Assembly (NCBI RefSeq): GCF_038452265.1
Contig: NZ_CP151843.1
Location: 930,001 to 994,000 of the forward strand
Reading direction: 5' to 3'
Length of the DNA stretch: 64,000 nucleotides
DNA from: Vibrio diazotrophicus
GTDB taxonomy: Bacteria; Pseudomonadota; Gammaproteobacteria; Enterobacterales; Vibrionaceae
This document shows positions 42,827-52,091 of this stretch, piece by piece. A model generated the notes under the pieces. That model had not been told where the DNA came from. It was given only the letters and a program-made list of their open reading frames with translations, and ran no database searches. The translations under genes were made by a program, and so were the position numbers. How positions within the stretch are numbered: position 1 is the stretch's first letter; each line of letters starts with the position of its first letter.

Positions 42827-44831
42827 ATCCGCCTCTTCGTTCATTATAAGAATTCTCGCCAGCTTCTAGAGAATTCATTGTTATGTCAAAATTGTCTATT
42901 GATTTCCCATCAACAGAACTTAGGTGGACATTTGATGGATGCCCAGAATACCTGCGGTATATGATTTTTCCATCTTCAATTTCCTTAGATGTATAAACTA
43001 TATAATCAGGTTTTATAGAGGCTCCTACAGTATTGTTGTGGGTTACGACAACAACAGGCATTGTCTTAGAAAGATCTTTAAGAATCTGATTTACCTCACC
43101 TTTTAAGAATAGGTTATCAAAAGATGATTCGGGTTCATCTATCAGCAAATAGTCGAAATTCTGTGCATCTTTAATTTCTTGAAGTAATCTAAATTCAGAT
43201 CTTTCACCTCCAGAAACCGCAAAGCCATCTTTGTTTAGGATTTCATACTCTATACACGTAAAATATTTATATAATTCAGATGGAGTCAAAGCCTCGTTAT
43301 TTCTCAACTCAACTAAATAGTTATATGGTGATAGATATTGGTCAAACGCATCTTTAAAAGCGGTTTTCACTCCACTAACGTTTTTTACTTCACCAGCACC
43401 ATTAAAAGGACGTTGCTTACAAATAACTGTAAAATTTTGCACATACTCTTTTTGAATTACTTTATCTTCTTGCAAGAGCTTTGTGATCTCATTAAATCTT
43501 TTAACCTTTTGGTGTTCCGAAATTACTTTGTATAAATCAACATCTTTAATTTGTGTTGATGATGAGCGAAGTTGAAGTTTATTCTTTACATCTCTCACTA
43601 TATCGTTGACTGCGCCTTTCTTTTTCCTATCAAGACTCTTGCTTCGGAATATTTTTATAAGCTCACAAATAAGTGCTTTTAGCCCATTTAAGTTAACATG
43701 TTTATCAATGACAGCTCTGTACTCTGTATTATCAATGAGCAGTCGAGTAGAGTTGATAAGATCACTGAGACCTTTATCATCAGTGATATCAAAAAGGCTT
43801 TCATTAAACAGAGAGGATTTTGAAAATGCATCACGTTTTCCTGCATCGTCAGCTAGTTTCATCAAGCTGTCGAGGTAGTCAGATACCTTACGTCTGTTTT
43901 GCTCGATGTCGATGTCGATTACATCATCCAGCACGCCCTTAAAGGCGCTCAGATACTTGTCCGAAAAATTACTTTTTTCTCTAGCAAGTCCCTGATTAAA
44001 CTCTCTATCATAACTAGCATCATCCCGCTGAACGAGAGAGAATTGAGGTATATATTTTACATTCTCACACTCTTGGTGAATTCGGTTAAGCGTAACAGTC
44101 TTACCCGAAGAACGCATTCCAAGAATGATATTAAGACCAGTAGACAAATGCAGACCATCGTCAAAGACTTGAAAAAGTCGGTTACCATCAGCTTCTGACA
44201 GTGCAACTTTTGTTCTGTCCCTCAAACTCGATTTAATTGACTTTAAGGTAACCTCCCCACAATCGATATAAGTTTGACGTGGAGGAAATGTACGCAACCC
44301 TTCTTTGATCCTTACGTCACTGAATAAAACAGGTGTTAATTCAGAGTCGTCTTTACAAAGACGAATAAACTTTTTAGGGCTATCAACCTCTCCAACTGAA
44401 ATGTAATCGCTTAGCTCACTAAGGCTACGCTTTGATAGAGATGGCTTTTTATCGTAGTGAGGAATAATCAAATATTTATTAAGATCGCCAAAGATTTCAT
44501 GCAGGTCACTTGTAGATATAGAATCACCAATGTTTCTGATTCTTTTAGTAACCTCCATAGTCTTGAGCTGAAAGTCTTCTAGGTCTTGATTTTCTGAGAT
44601 AAGAAGAACGTGACCATTGTCGAGATTAATTTCTATTCCTGGAAACACTACGCAATCGACAGCACTATCAATTTGATAAAATTGTTCTAAATCGAACATA
44701 TCATGATTTGTGATAGCTATTGCGTCCAGTTTTGCCGTCGAAATATACTCACACAACTTAGATAATGAAAATGTAAAATCAGCATCGCTAATTGTTGAAA
44801 CTGTGTGCAAGTGGAGATCAATTTTTTTCAA
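42807..44831 (-). CDS. PHP-domain protein with ABC/SMC-type ATPase (TrlF-like)
   Basis: 674 residues from a TTG with GGAG six bases upstream. The N-terminal PHP phosphoesterase domain shows 'DLHLHT' (His7, His9), 'ITNHD' (His43), 'PGIEINL' and 'LIIPHYD'; the usual last SD-x-H motif reads 'SDVR'. The C-terminal ATPase has Walker A 'GMRSSGKT', a long helical insert, the ABC signature 'VSGGERSEF' and Walker B 'YLLIDEPESSFD' with 'VVVTHN'. Such PHP-ATPase proteins are often found in accessory or defence islands; a nucleic-acid- or nucleotide-targeting defence role is inferred. A small gene overlaps its end. Confidence 0.85.
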   Translation of the reverse strand: MKKIDLHLHTVSTISDADFTFSLSKLCEYISTAKLDAIAITNHDMFDLEQFYQIDSAVDCVVFPGIEINLDNGHVLLISENQDLEDFQLKTMEVTKRIRNIGDSISTSDLHEIFGDLNKYLIIPHYDKKPSLSKRSLSELSDYISVGEVDSPKKFIRLCKDDSELTPVLFSDVRIKEGLRTFPPRQTYIDCGEVTLKSIKSSLRDRTKVALSEADGNRLFQVFDDGLHLSTGLNIILGMRSSGKTVTLNRIHQECENVKYIPQFSLVQRDDASYDREFNQGLAREKSNFSDKYLSAFKGVLDDVIDIDIEQNRRKVSDYLDSLMKLADDAGKRDAFSKSSLFNESLFDITDDKGLSDLINSTRLLIDNTEYRAVIDKHVNLNGLKALICELIKIFRSKSLDRKKKGAVNDIVRDVKNKLQLRSSSTQIKDVDLYKVISEHQKVKRFNEITKLLQEDKVIQKEYVQNFTVICKQRPFNGAGEVKNVSGVKTAFKDAFDQYLSPYNYLVELRNNEALTPSELYKYFTCIEYEILNKDGFAVSGGERSEFRLLQEIKDAQNFDYLLIDEPESSFDNLFLKGEVNQILKDLSKTMPVVVVTHNNTVGASIKPDYIVYTSKEIEDGKIIYRRYSGHPSNVHLSSVDGKSIDNFDITMNSLEAGENSYNERRGGYASIKN

Positions 44832-45295
44832 GTTTAACTCCGCATATTAATGAAAAGATAACCCCAACACTGATAGCTATCTATGTTGATTTAGTTATGA
44901 AATTGAGTATGCTGAACGGCCCTTCCATGCTCAAAAAACGACATAACGCTCTGTACATTGGCTAACATTGAACCACTATCCACATTATCAGTAATTAAAC
45001 TAATTGCATAATAACTTTATTGCATTAGCTGTGGCTTGCTTTGTATCAAACCCTATAACCATGGTGAGATTTACCCCCGTAGGGTTAGCAGTGAACAGCG
45101 CTATAAGAATGGATAAGTTTTGGTAAAGCAAACACACATTCACAGCATGTGAATGAGTAAAAGGTCTAGCGTACAAAGGGGCAAATATGAGCTAGCCTGA
45201 TCAACTGGCTCAGCGTTAAACATCTATGAGTTAAAAAACGCTTAGCGGTAATACTGGACTTTCTCAAACGAGAAAAACGTGATTTAAATGCCTAG
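44832..45295. other. intergenic region between PHP-ATPase and LysE genes
   Basis: About 460 bases holding the promoter of the PHP-ATPase pair. AGCGTT and AACGCT (about 45211-45241) flank an AT-rich segment near the end of the LysE gene. No gene, integron attC or insertion sequence was recognised. Confidence 0.35.
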
Positions 45296-45913
45296 CTATG
45301 CTTTGTTGCTCGATAGCAATGAGATACCAAAGCCAATAAATATTGTACCCGCAGCCCTGTTAATTAATCTGCTCAAATGACTTCTGGAGAACAAACTTGA
45401 AAATTTAGAGGTAACAAGAGCATAAGAAAAAAGAGCTGAGAAAGAAAAACAAGCAAACGTCAGCGAAAGCGCAAAAAATTGCTGCATAATTGGTTGTTCT
45501 ACGTCTAAAAACTGAGGAAATAAAGCTGTGTAAAATGCGATTGCTTTGGGATTTGTTACTCCTACAAGGTAGGACTCTAAAAATAAGCGAAGGTTGCTTT
45601 TATTAGTAGTATAAATTCCATCGGTAATAACTTTACTTTTATCAGAAATCCAATACTGAATTCCAAGATAAATAAGATACGAACCACCTAGTATTTTTAT
45701 AGCCAAATACAGATATTCGGAAGTGAGAATCACCGTACTCAATCCCGCAGCCGATAATGCAGCCATACTCAACATAGCCAACACGTTGCCAAACATACCC
45801 GAAAGTGCCTTTTTTAATCCGTAGATAGCGGTATTCTTTACAGCTAGAAAAACTGCTGGGCCGGGCGTAAATGTGGCTACAATGCATATCAGTACAAATA
45901 ACAAATAGTCCAT
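45296..45913 (-). CDS. LysE-family translocator
   Basis: 205 residues with about six transmembrane helices. 'CIVATFTPGPAVFLAVKNTAIYGLKKALSGMFGN' at the N-terminus and 'GVTNPKAIAFYTALFPQFLD' in the middle are typical of LysE/RhtB exporters of amino acids or homoserine lactones. GGAGAT precedes its ATG. Substrate unknown. Monocistronic. Confidence 0.9.
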   Translation of the reverse strand: MDYLLFVLICIVATFTPGPAVFLAVKNTAIYGLKKALSGMFGNVLAMLSMAALSAAGLSTVILTSEYLYLAIKILGGSYLIYLGIQYWISDKSKVITDGIYTTNKSNLRLFLESYLVGVTNPKAIAFYTALFPQFLDVEQPIMQQFFALSLTFACFSFSALFSYALVTSKFSSLFSRSHLSRLINRAAGTIFIGFGISLLSSNKA

Positions 45914-46575
45914 TATTTAATCTCCATAAATCTAAGCATTTTTCTGGAACGTTACAAAACGAACCGGTTAGATTGTAACCATCATGCCTCGTTTATTTAG
46001 TCACTTCAATTTTTAGTCAGAGTGTTAGTAAGTAGCAGCCTTTACCATGGATTAGCTAAATTTACTCAAAATAGCCTTACGCCCAGATTAAGGAGATATC
46101 TTCGTTAACGCGGAATGAGGCAGAAATGCTTCAGCCCGAACTGGCTGAAACGAAGATAGACACTCTCAAGTTCAATTCCCTATATACGCGATACCATCAA
46201 TTTGCACATACCACCCGTTTTTCCACCTATATAAGCAAAGTCTATTGAGATAGTTTTTTCTTGCGGGTTAACCATTTTTAAATAGCCCTTTGATTACTTT
46301 CTTAAGTAGTGGAATGTTCCAAACATCCCTAAACAGTCTCCGTCTATTTTAACTACATGGTCAAACGTAGTTTGTTGTACAACGCGTGTTAATGGGAGAT
46401 TCCGCGCAGAGGTATTACGCGATCTGCCACTAGCGATAGCTAGGTTATTTCTGGTAGGGATTACCAGCGTTCTGTTGCGACAGTCAATAATCTAGTTGGT
46501 TTATTATCGCTAACACCCTCGTGTTAAATAGCATAAAATACACGGCCTTTACCCAGTACTGAGCCACTCTTCGTA
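45914..46575. promoter_or_regulatory. long hairpin-rich region upstream of the DEAD-box helicase gene
   Basis: About 660 bases. TATCTTCGTT (46097-46106) pairs with AACGAAGATA (46149-46158) and encloses TTCAGCC/GGCTGAA (46130-46136 and 46143-46149, sharing one base). Further hairpins are CTAGC-GATA-GCTAG (46430-46443) and CTGGTA/TACCAG (46451-46456, 46462-46467). A structured leader is plausible, since DEAD-box helicase genes are often cold-regulated through long untranslated leaders, but transcription start is not known. Confidence 0.4.
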
Positions 46576-47826
46576 ATGACAGACAAAACACAGCAAGCGA
46601 CATTCGCCGATCTTGGCCTGATTCCTACCTTAGTCGAGAGACTAGAAGCATTAGAATATAACCAACCCACACCTATTCAATCTCATGCAATCCCTCATGT
46701 TCTTGCCGGGCGGGATATGATAGGTGGGGCCAATACAGGCTCAGGTAAAACTGCCGCTTTCTCGCTGCCAATTCTGCAGAAAATTCTTCAGCAAGGTGAA
46801 TCAAATGATCGTCGTGGCAACTTCGTTTCTCATTTAATTTTGGTTCCTACTCGTGAACTGGCATCGCAGGTAGCATACAGTGTCAAATCCTACTCATATC
46901 ATCTTAGAGATAAAATCAAAACGGTTGCCGTATTTGGTGGCGTATCAGTGAACCCTCAAATGCTAGCACTGCGTGGTGGTAGTGACATCGTTGTTGCAAC
47001 GCCAGGACGACTACTTGATCTGGTATCGAGTAACGCGATTAAGTTAGACCAAGTAAAAACGCTCGTGCTCGATGAAGCCGACCGTATGTTGAGCTTGGGA
47101 TTTACAGAAGAACTCAATAAGATTCTTGCCTTACTACCAAAGAAGAAACAGACACTGCTATTTTCTGCCACTTTCCCTGACAAAGTCACAGCTTTGGCTC
47201 AGCACTTACTTAACGATCCTGTTGAAGTTCAGCTGCAGAGTGCCGAAGCTAGCACGTTGGTACAACGCGTGTTTAGTGTGAATAAAGGTGAGAAAACTGC
47301 GGTACTCGCCCATCTAATCAAACAGCATCAATGGCGACAAACTTTAATCTTTGTTAATGCTAAGAATGCCTGTAACCACTTAGCGCAAAAACTGTCAAAA
47401 CGAGGCATCACTGCGGAAGTTTTCCATGGTGATAAAGGACAAGGTGCGCGTACTCGTGTCCTTGAGGGTTTCAAGTCTGGTGAGATTCAAGTACTAATTG
47501 CTACTGATATCGCTGCTCGCGGTCTTGATATTGAAAAACTGCCAGTGGTGATTAACTTCGATCTTCCGCGTAGTCCTGCTGACTATATGCATCGAATCGG
47601 GCGTAGTGGCCGAGCGGGCGAAGTGGGTCTGGGCCTATCTCTTATCGATTATGATGACTACCACCATTTTAAAGTGATAGAAAAGAAAAATAAGTTCCAG
47701 CTTGAACGCGAACAGGTCGAGGGCTTTGAAGTGAATGACGATCAAAGTGAAGCATACTTTTTACCAATGAAGCCACGGGCAAAGCCAGCAGGTACGGGTA
47801 AAAACAAGAAAACGCGCAATCAGTAG
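46576..47826 (+). CDS. DEAD-box ATP-dependent RNA helicase (RhlE-like)
   Basis: 416 residues. The Q motif 'PTPIQSHAIPHVL', motif I 'ANTGSGKT', Ia 'PTRELASQV', Ib 'TPGRLLDL', motif II 'LDEADRM', motif III 'FSATFP', and motifs IV-VI ('LIFVN', 'ATDIAARGLDI', 'HRIGRSGRAGE') are all present. A short basic tail follows. It resembles RhlE-group helicases that remodel RNA or ribosome intermediates. Monocistronic, followed by a strong hairpin. Confidence 0.92.
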   Translation: MTDKTQQATFADLGLIPTLVERLEALEYNQPTPIQSHAIPHVLAGRDMIGGANTGSGKTAAFSLPILQKILQQGESNDRRGNFVSHLILVPTRELASQVAYSVKSYSYHLRDKIKTVAVFGGVSVNPQMLALRGGSDIVVATPGRLLDLVSSNAIKLDQVKTLVLDEADRMLSLGFTEELNKILALLPKKKQTLLFSATFPDKVTALAQHLLNDPVEVQLQSAEASTLVQRVFSVNKGEKTAVLAHLIKQHQWRQTLIFVNAKNACNHLAQKLSKRGITAEVFHGDKGQGARTRVLEGFKSGEIQVLIATDIAARGLDIEKLPVVINFDLPRSPADYMHRIGRSGRAGEVGLGLSLIDYDDYHHFKVIEKKNKFQLEREQVEGFEVNDDQSEAYFLPMKPRAKPAGTGKNKKTRNQ

Positions 47827-47920
47827 AAGACTTAAACCACAAGTTAGTTTCATTGCGAAAGTTTCTTGGGCGCAGATAAACCAAATTGGTTTCTCGCTGC
47901 CGTTGACCCATTTAAAGAAC

Positions 47921-47957
47921 AATAGAGCCTTGCTGGTTGCATCAGTAGGGCTCTATT
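47921..47957. terminator. long bidirectional hairpin
   Basis: A 15-bp stem (47921-47935 with 47943-47957), perfect except two G-U pairs, has AATAGAGCC and GGCTCTATT at its base. It lies between the convergent helicase and VF530 genes. Confidence 0.75.
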
Positions 47958-47975
47958 GCTTTCCAAGGTAGTGTA

Positions 47976-48410
47976 CTAGCGACGTGTCGGACGTCCGCGA
48001 GGTGAGCGTTTTTTAAATTCAGATGCTGCTTTCGCTTGTGAGTTGAGAATAGAGTCAACAGTTAGCGGCATCGGCTCTTTAGGTTCAAGACCATGAGGGA
48101 AAGTACGAGCTCTTGGTGGCAAATTGTATTCTTCTTCACTCGCGCGTGGCATGCGTTTAAAGCGATAAAGGTAAAAGTTTTCTAACTTTTCTCTCGCCCA
48201 GTCGGTTTTCTTTAAATACTTCACACTACTTGCAATCGAAGGTTTGGTATTAAAGCAATTAAAACGCATGGCTGTATCTAGAATGTCCCAGCCATAAAAA
48301 TCCACCAACTCTTGCAACATAGTCTCTAGCTTTAACCCGTGCAAAGGGTTGTTTTGTTGCAGTTCGATTCTCTCTTCGTCAGTCATCATTTTAGGGACCT
48401 TGCTCATCAA
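47976..48410 (-). CDS. VF530-family protein with C-terminal extension
   Basis: 144 residues. The core (about 19-85) has 'NNPLHGLKLETMLQELVDFYGW' and 'FNCFNTKPSIASSVKYLKKTDWAREKLE', matching the small VF530 protein at 40181-40399. About 55 extra residues follow, ending in the basic 'KKRSPRGRPTRR', which could bind nucleic acid. Function is not established. Confidence 0.88.
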   Translation of the reverse strand: MMSKVPKMMTDEERIELQQNNPLHGLKLETMLQELVDFYGWDILDTAMRFNCFNTKPSIASSVKYLKKTDWAREKLENFYLYRFKRMPRASEEEYNLPPRARTFPHGLEPKEPMPLTVDSILNSQAKAASEFKKRSPRGRPTRR

Positions 48411-48655
48411 AGGGCGGAGTTTAACAAAGTATAGAGTACAGAGATATCTATAGTTAGGCCGCGATAGCTTGAATAAAAAGGCTGGCCCGCAAGCGAGCTA
48501 GGTCAACTGCTCCAGCTTATTCATTTGCTCCTACTACGTCGGTTGGCTGAGAACACATCTCAGCCGCGCATCTAGCTTGCTCAAGCATATGTCGAAAATC
48601 TTCAATCTTTTGCTAAACGCGTTTTTTATCCTGAGAAAAACAAGGGAGAAAGACC

Positions 48656-49117
48656 ATGCAAAAACGGCTCAACTACATTGACATAGCACCAAAGGCAATC
48701 AACATTTTGTATGCTCAGGAAGCTTACTTCCATGAGCAATTTCACCAGTCAGACACCATGAACATGACGATATGGGAACTGGTTAAACTGCGTGTTTCGC
48801 AAATCAATCAGTGTGCATTTTGTATCGATATGCATAGTAAAGACGCTCTTAAACTGGGTGAAAAGCCTGAACGTATATGGGGACTCAGTGCATGGAAAGA
48901 CATGCCGCTTTATAGCGATGCAGAACGCGTTGCACTGAGCTGGGCTGAACTGCTGACAGCGGGTATGCCAGTAGATGATGATGCTTATGAGCTTACCTTG
49001 AATACCTTTGGAGAAACAGCTATGGTCAATCTGACTATTGCAGTCAATGCCATCAACAGTTGGAACAGAATAGTGAAGGCATTTAAGCCGCAGGTCGGAG
49101 TGTATCAGCCAAAGTAA
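48656..49117 (+). CDS. carboxymuconolactone decarboxylase family protein (AhpD-like)
   Basis: 153 residues. The redox/peroxidase core 'QCAFCIDMHSKDALKLGE' contains Cys-x2-Cys-x3-His, as in AhpD-like alkylhydroperoxidases. AAGGGAG precedes its ATG. It is followed 115 bases later by an AraC-type regulator on the same strand. It probably acts in oxidative-stress or aromatic-compound handling; substrate unknown. Confidence 0.88.
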   Translation: MQKRLNYIDIAPKAINILYAQEAYFHEQFHQSDTMNMTIWELVKLRVSQINQCAFCIDMHSKDALKLGEKPERIWGLSAWKDMPLYSDAERVALSWAELLTAGMPVDDDAYELTLNTFGETAMVNLTIAVNAINSWNRIVKAFKPQVGVYQPK

Positions 49118-49231
49118 TTCCACTCCGGCTGTTTTGAACCGTACACCACAGCTTGCACCTCAACTTAATTTTTATGGAAGTGAATTTATACAACTTTCTT
49201 ATTTAAGTTGAGGTTAAGAAGGATAATCCGT

Positions 49232-49963
49232 TTGAATTTAGAATTTGAGATTTTCAAACCGCAAGGAATGTTAGCTGGTTATGTTCAGGCAATCTGGTCG
49301 GTTTCCGTAAAGCCTGACACTGTACAAACCGTGCGTAAGCAACTACTTAGCGACGCTGGCACAGGCGTGGTGTTCATTTTGCAAAATGAAGTGCAGATCG
49401 ACAACTATTGGCAAGAATCGGGGGTTCTGCTTCTGCCAGTCAGCACAATCGCACATCAGGTTACTCTTCCTCCAGGCACAGTGATGGCCGGAGTACGCTT
49501 CCATCCGGCTGTAGGTTATCAGTTGTTTGGTCAACGCTTAGAACAGCCGTTGCGGATTGGAGACGACCACCCTCTCGCTTGTTCGACGCTGCCAACATAT
49601 GCATCTCTGCAAGAAATGCGTTCGCCGTCAGCGAGGATTTCTGCGTTATATCGCTGGATACAAACTCTGATTTCAGAATGCGAGCCTCAGGAAGTCGGTC
49701 ATATTATTGACGAGCCACTTGGGGCGATCAGCCAACGGCAGAGAGAACGTCATTTTCAAAAATGGTTAGGTATTACGCCTAAACATTACCAACGTATTAA
49801 ACGAGTGAAACAGACTTTAGAACAGCTTCGAGCGCAACCAGATGTTGCTTTGTCGGATCTGGCGCTGGATCAGGGCTTTGCCGATCAAGCGCACATGACT
49901 AGAGAATGTAAGCAGATTGCGCGAATAACGCCAAAGCAGTTTGTACGAAATAGAAACCTCTAG
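49232..49963 (+). CDS. AraC-family transcriptional regulator
   Basis: 243 residues from a TTG at 49232, with GAAGGA nine bases upstream; other starts are possible. The N-terminal part resembles DUF6597-type AraC sensors ('FEIFKPQGMLAGYVQAIWSV'). The C-terminal double helix-turn-helix is about 165-240, with 'ISQRQRERHFQKWLGITPKHYQRIKR' and 'LALDQGFADQAHMTRECKQIARITPKQF'. It may regulate the upstream AhpD-like gene. Confidence 0.85.
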   Translation: MNLEFEIFKPQGMLAGYVQAIWSVSVKPDTVQTVRKQLLSDAGTGVVFILQNEVQIDNYWQESGVLLLPVSTIAHQVTLPPGTVMAGVRFHPAVGYQLFGQRLEQPLRIGDDHPLACSTLPTYASLQEMRSPSARISALYRWIQTLISECEPQEVGHIIDEPLGAISQRQRERHFQKWLGITPKHYQRIKRVKQTLEQLRAQPDVALSDLALDQGFADQAHMTRECKQIARITPKQFVRNRNL

Positions 49964-50383
49964 CAGGCATTAGCTTTGCGAATAAGCCAACAACTATAAA
50001 TATGCCAAAACCCATCGGATAAGTTCTTTTGGTCTAGATTTCATTAACTTCGTGGAATAGTCATTTCCTCTAACTGACAAATGGACAAAAATAACTCAAT
50101 TACTTTTCTAAATGGCTTTGTTGCTTAAATCAATGGAACTAAATCAAGAAGCAACGATCTGATCGGCTACATCCATTAATCGTCGTAGCCTAATGCAATT
50201 GAGGTTACGCCATTTTATGCATGTGCTTATATAACCTTGGTGAGCATAAAAGAGCTATTGAGAGATGCTGTTGAACCTTCTGGTTGACACCACAAACTCA
50301 GAGGAAATCTTAACCTATAAACATGCTATCAAGCTTTACGCACAAGACTTAGATCAAACTTGGTAATTTGGGGGAGCAAATTA
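49964..50383. other. degraded intergenic region
   Basis: About 420 bases without an intact gene, between the AraC gene and the broken phzF. It contains an insertion-sequence end (next entry). The rest shows no recognisable coding potential. Confidence 0.45.
50114..50133. mobile_element. solitary IS903/IS5-like terminal inverted repeat
   Basis: GGCTTTGTTGCTTAAATCAA matches the IS903 terminal repeat (GGCTTTGTTGAATAAATC) at 16 of 18 positions. No transposase frame or second end was found in the following kilobase, so this is a remnant at best. Confidence 0.45.
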
Positions 50384-50700
50384 GTGACCATAGATATGAC
50401 ACACGCGATTGAACATGACATAAATGTCTACCTTGTTAATTCTTTTACCAAGAAAGGTTCAGGAGGAAACCCTGCTGGAGTTGTTTTAGGACCACCCACT
50501 CTTAGCGTCGCGCAAAAAAAAAACACATTGCTCAACAGGTTGGGTTTTCCGAAACGGCCTTTGTGTATGCCAATAAAGAAACAGATTTCAAAGTGGAGTT
50601 TTAATAGAACACTTGCCCTTAACTTGCTATCAATGGCTAGGTTCAGTAGTGCAAGCTGCATTAGGTCGTTTTCAAGTTCTAGCCTAGTTCTGATTCGCCA
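50384..50700 (+). pseudogene. phzF-like gene fragment with frameshifts
   Basis: The GTG at 50384 has GGGGGAG upstream. The first frame reads 'INVYLVNSFTKKGSGGNPAGVVLGPP', a clear PhzF N-terminus. At the run of A at about 50514-50523 the frame changes; the continuation 'IAQQVGFSETAFVYANKETDFKVEF' is in another frame and then reaches a stop near 50605. Later sequence is too disturbed to follow and the C-terminal two thirds are missing. The intact paralog is at 36600-37394. Confidence 0.75.
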
Positions 50701-51111
50701 AATCTCTTCCAACTTGAATGGCTTTTAATGCCGCTACATTTTCCCGAAGATGACTTTCTCATGTTGACCTCCTCTTCGATGTTGTTGGTCAACATAGAGT
50801 CTGGCTATCAACTAGAACTGTTCCAGTCGCGACGAGATTCGGTCAGGGTGAACTGAAACATCCGTGGACAGTTCTGCATTACAAAGATACCGAGCAACAC
50901 CCCTCCGAAGAAAACGGGTATCCAGTCTGTAAGCTGTCCATTCCAAATTTAATGGATTTCGTTTTTTATCAGCGACAATAGGAATCACTATAATCCAAAC
51001 AATAAAACAAATTATGTTTATTAATTTATCCTCCGTCATGTGAGCAATTTTGTACAAAACACAAAGCAGATTTAGGTGTAAACTAAACAGCCGTCGTACA
51101 AAGAGTGGATT

Positions 51112-51948
51112 ATGGACAAACAACGCTCCCTCAAATCAAAGGAAAGTGCAAAATTTCAAGTGGCAGATGAACTTGGTGGAATTGAGCTACTAGATGCTAA
51201 ATATGAGACCCAGAATTTTTCCCGTCACAGTCATGAAGGATACACTATAGGTGTAATTGAACGCGGTGCTCAGCGTTTTTATCGTACGGGAGCAAATCAC
51301 ATAGCCCCGCAAGACACTATTATTCTGGTCAATGCTGACGAAATGCATACCGGTCATTCAGCAGCAGAAGGCGGTTGGGCCTACAAAGCAATGTATCCAT
51401 TACCCGATCAGTTTCAGACCATTAGCCGAGAACTCGGCAATAGCAGTTATGGCACACCTTACTTTCCCGACGCAGTGGTGAATGACCCAGAGCTTGCCAA
51501 TCAATTTCGCCTAGTGTTTTCTACTCTAGAAAAATCCGACAACCGCCTACTGCGCGAAACTCTAGTGTACGCTAGTTTAGTCAAGCTAATGGCACGTCAT
51601 GGTAAAACTCCGCCTAAGCCAGTTGAAATATCCAAAGCCCAGAAGCAGTTAACTTTGGTAAAAGAGTTTCTCGATGACTTTCCACAGGCCGATGTCTCAT
51701 TGGAGGAACTTGCTAAATTGGCCGGTATCAGTCCGTTTCATTTGGTACGGGCATTTCAGAAACAATTTGGATTTCCACCTCACGCATACCAAATTCAGGC
51801 TCGACTACGTTATGCTCGTAGGCTACTCAAAGCTGGACATTCAATTTCCGATACCGCACATGAATGCGGCTTTCACGATCAAAGCCATCTCCACCGCCAC
51901 TTTAAAAAAGCGATGGGAATTACACCCAAGCAATACATTCAACATTAA
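51112..51948 (+). CDS. AraC-family regulator with cupin-type sensor domain
   Basis: 278 residues. The N-terminal AraC ligand-binding cupin has 'RHSHEGYTIGVIERGAQRFYRTG' and 'LVNADEMHTGHSA'. The C-terminal AraC DNA-binding domain (about 180-278) has 'LAKLAGISPFHLVRAFQKQFGFPPHAYQIQ' and 'AHECGFHDQSHLHRHFKKAMGITPKQY'. It lies upstream of azlCD on the same strand, a common arrangement, and probably activates them. Confidence 0.9.
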   Translation: MDKQRSLKSKESAKFQVADELGGIELLDAKYETQNFSRHSHEGYTIGVIERGAQRFYRTGANHIAPQDTIILVNADEMHTGHSAAEGGWAYKAMYPLPDQFQTISRELGNSSYGTPYFPDAVVNDPELANQFRLVFSTLEKSDNRLLRETLVYASLVKLMARHGKTPPKPVEISKAQKQLTLVKEFLDDFPQADVSLEELAKLAGISPFHLVRAFQKQFGFPPHAYQIQARLRYARRLLKAGHSISDTAHECGFHDQSHLHRHFKKAMGITPKQYIQH

Positions 51949-52091
51949 GTCGCTACTACCATTTTTAAGCAGCAACTTTGTACAAGTATTTTCCTCAGCA
52001 CTGTGATGTCATGATTCCAGCTAATTTCAGCTTCAAACCTTAAATTTAGCGTGTTTCGTATAACGTTAATATTCACAACTAGGATGACTTC

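Noticed and set aside
50812..51123. 103-codon minus-strand frame in the degraded patch
   Set aside because: No recognisable domain or ribosome binding site, and it overlaps the start of the AraC gene; possibly a piece of a decayed gene, but not supportable.
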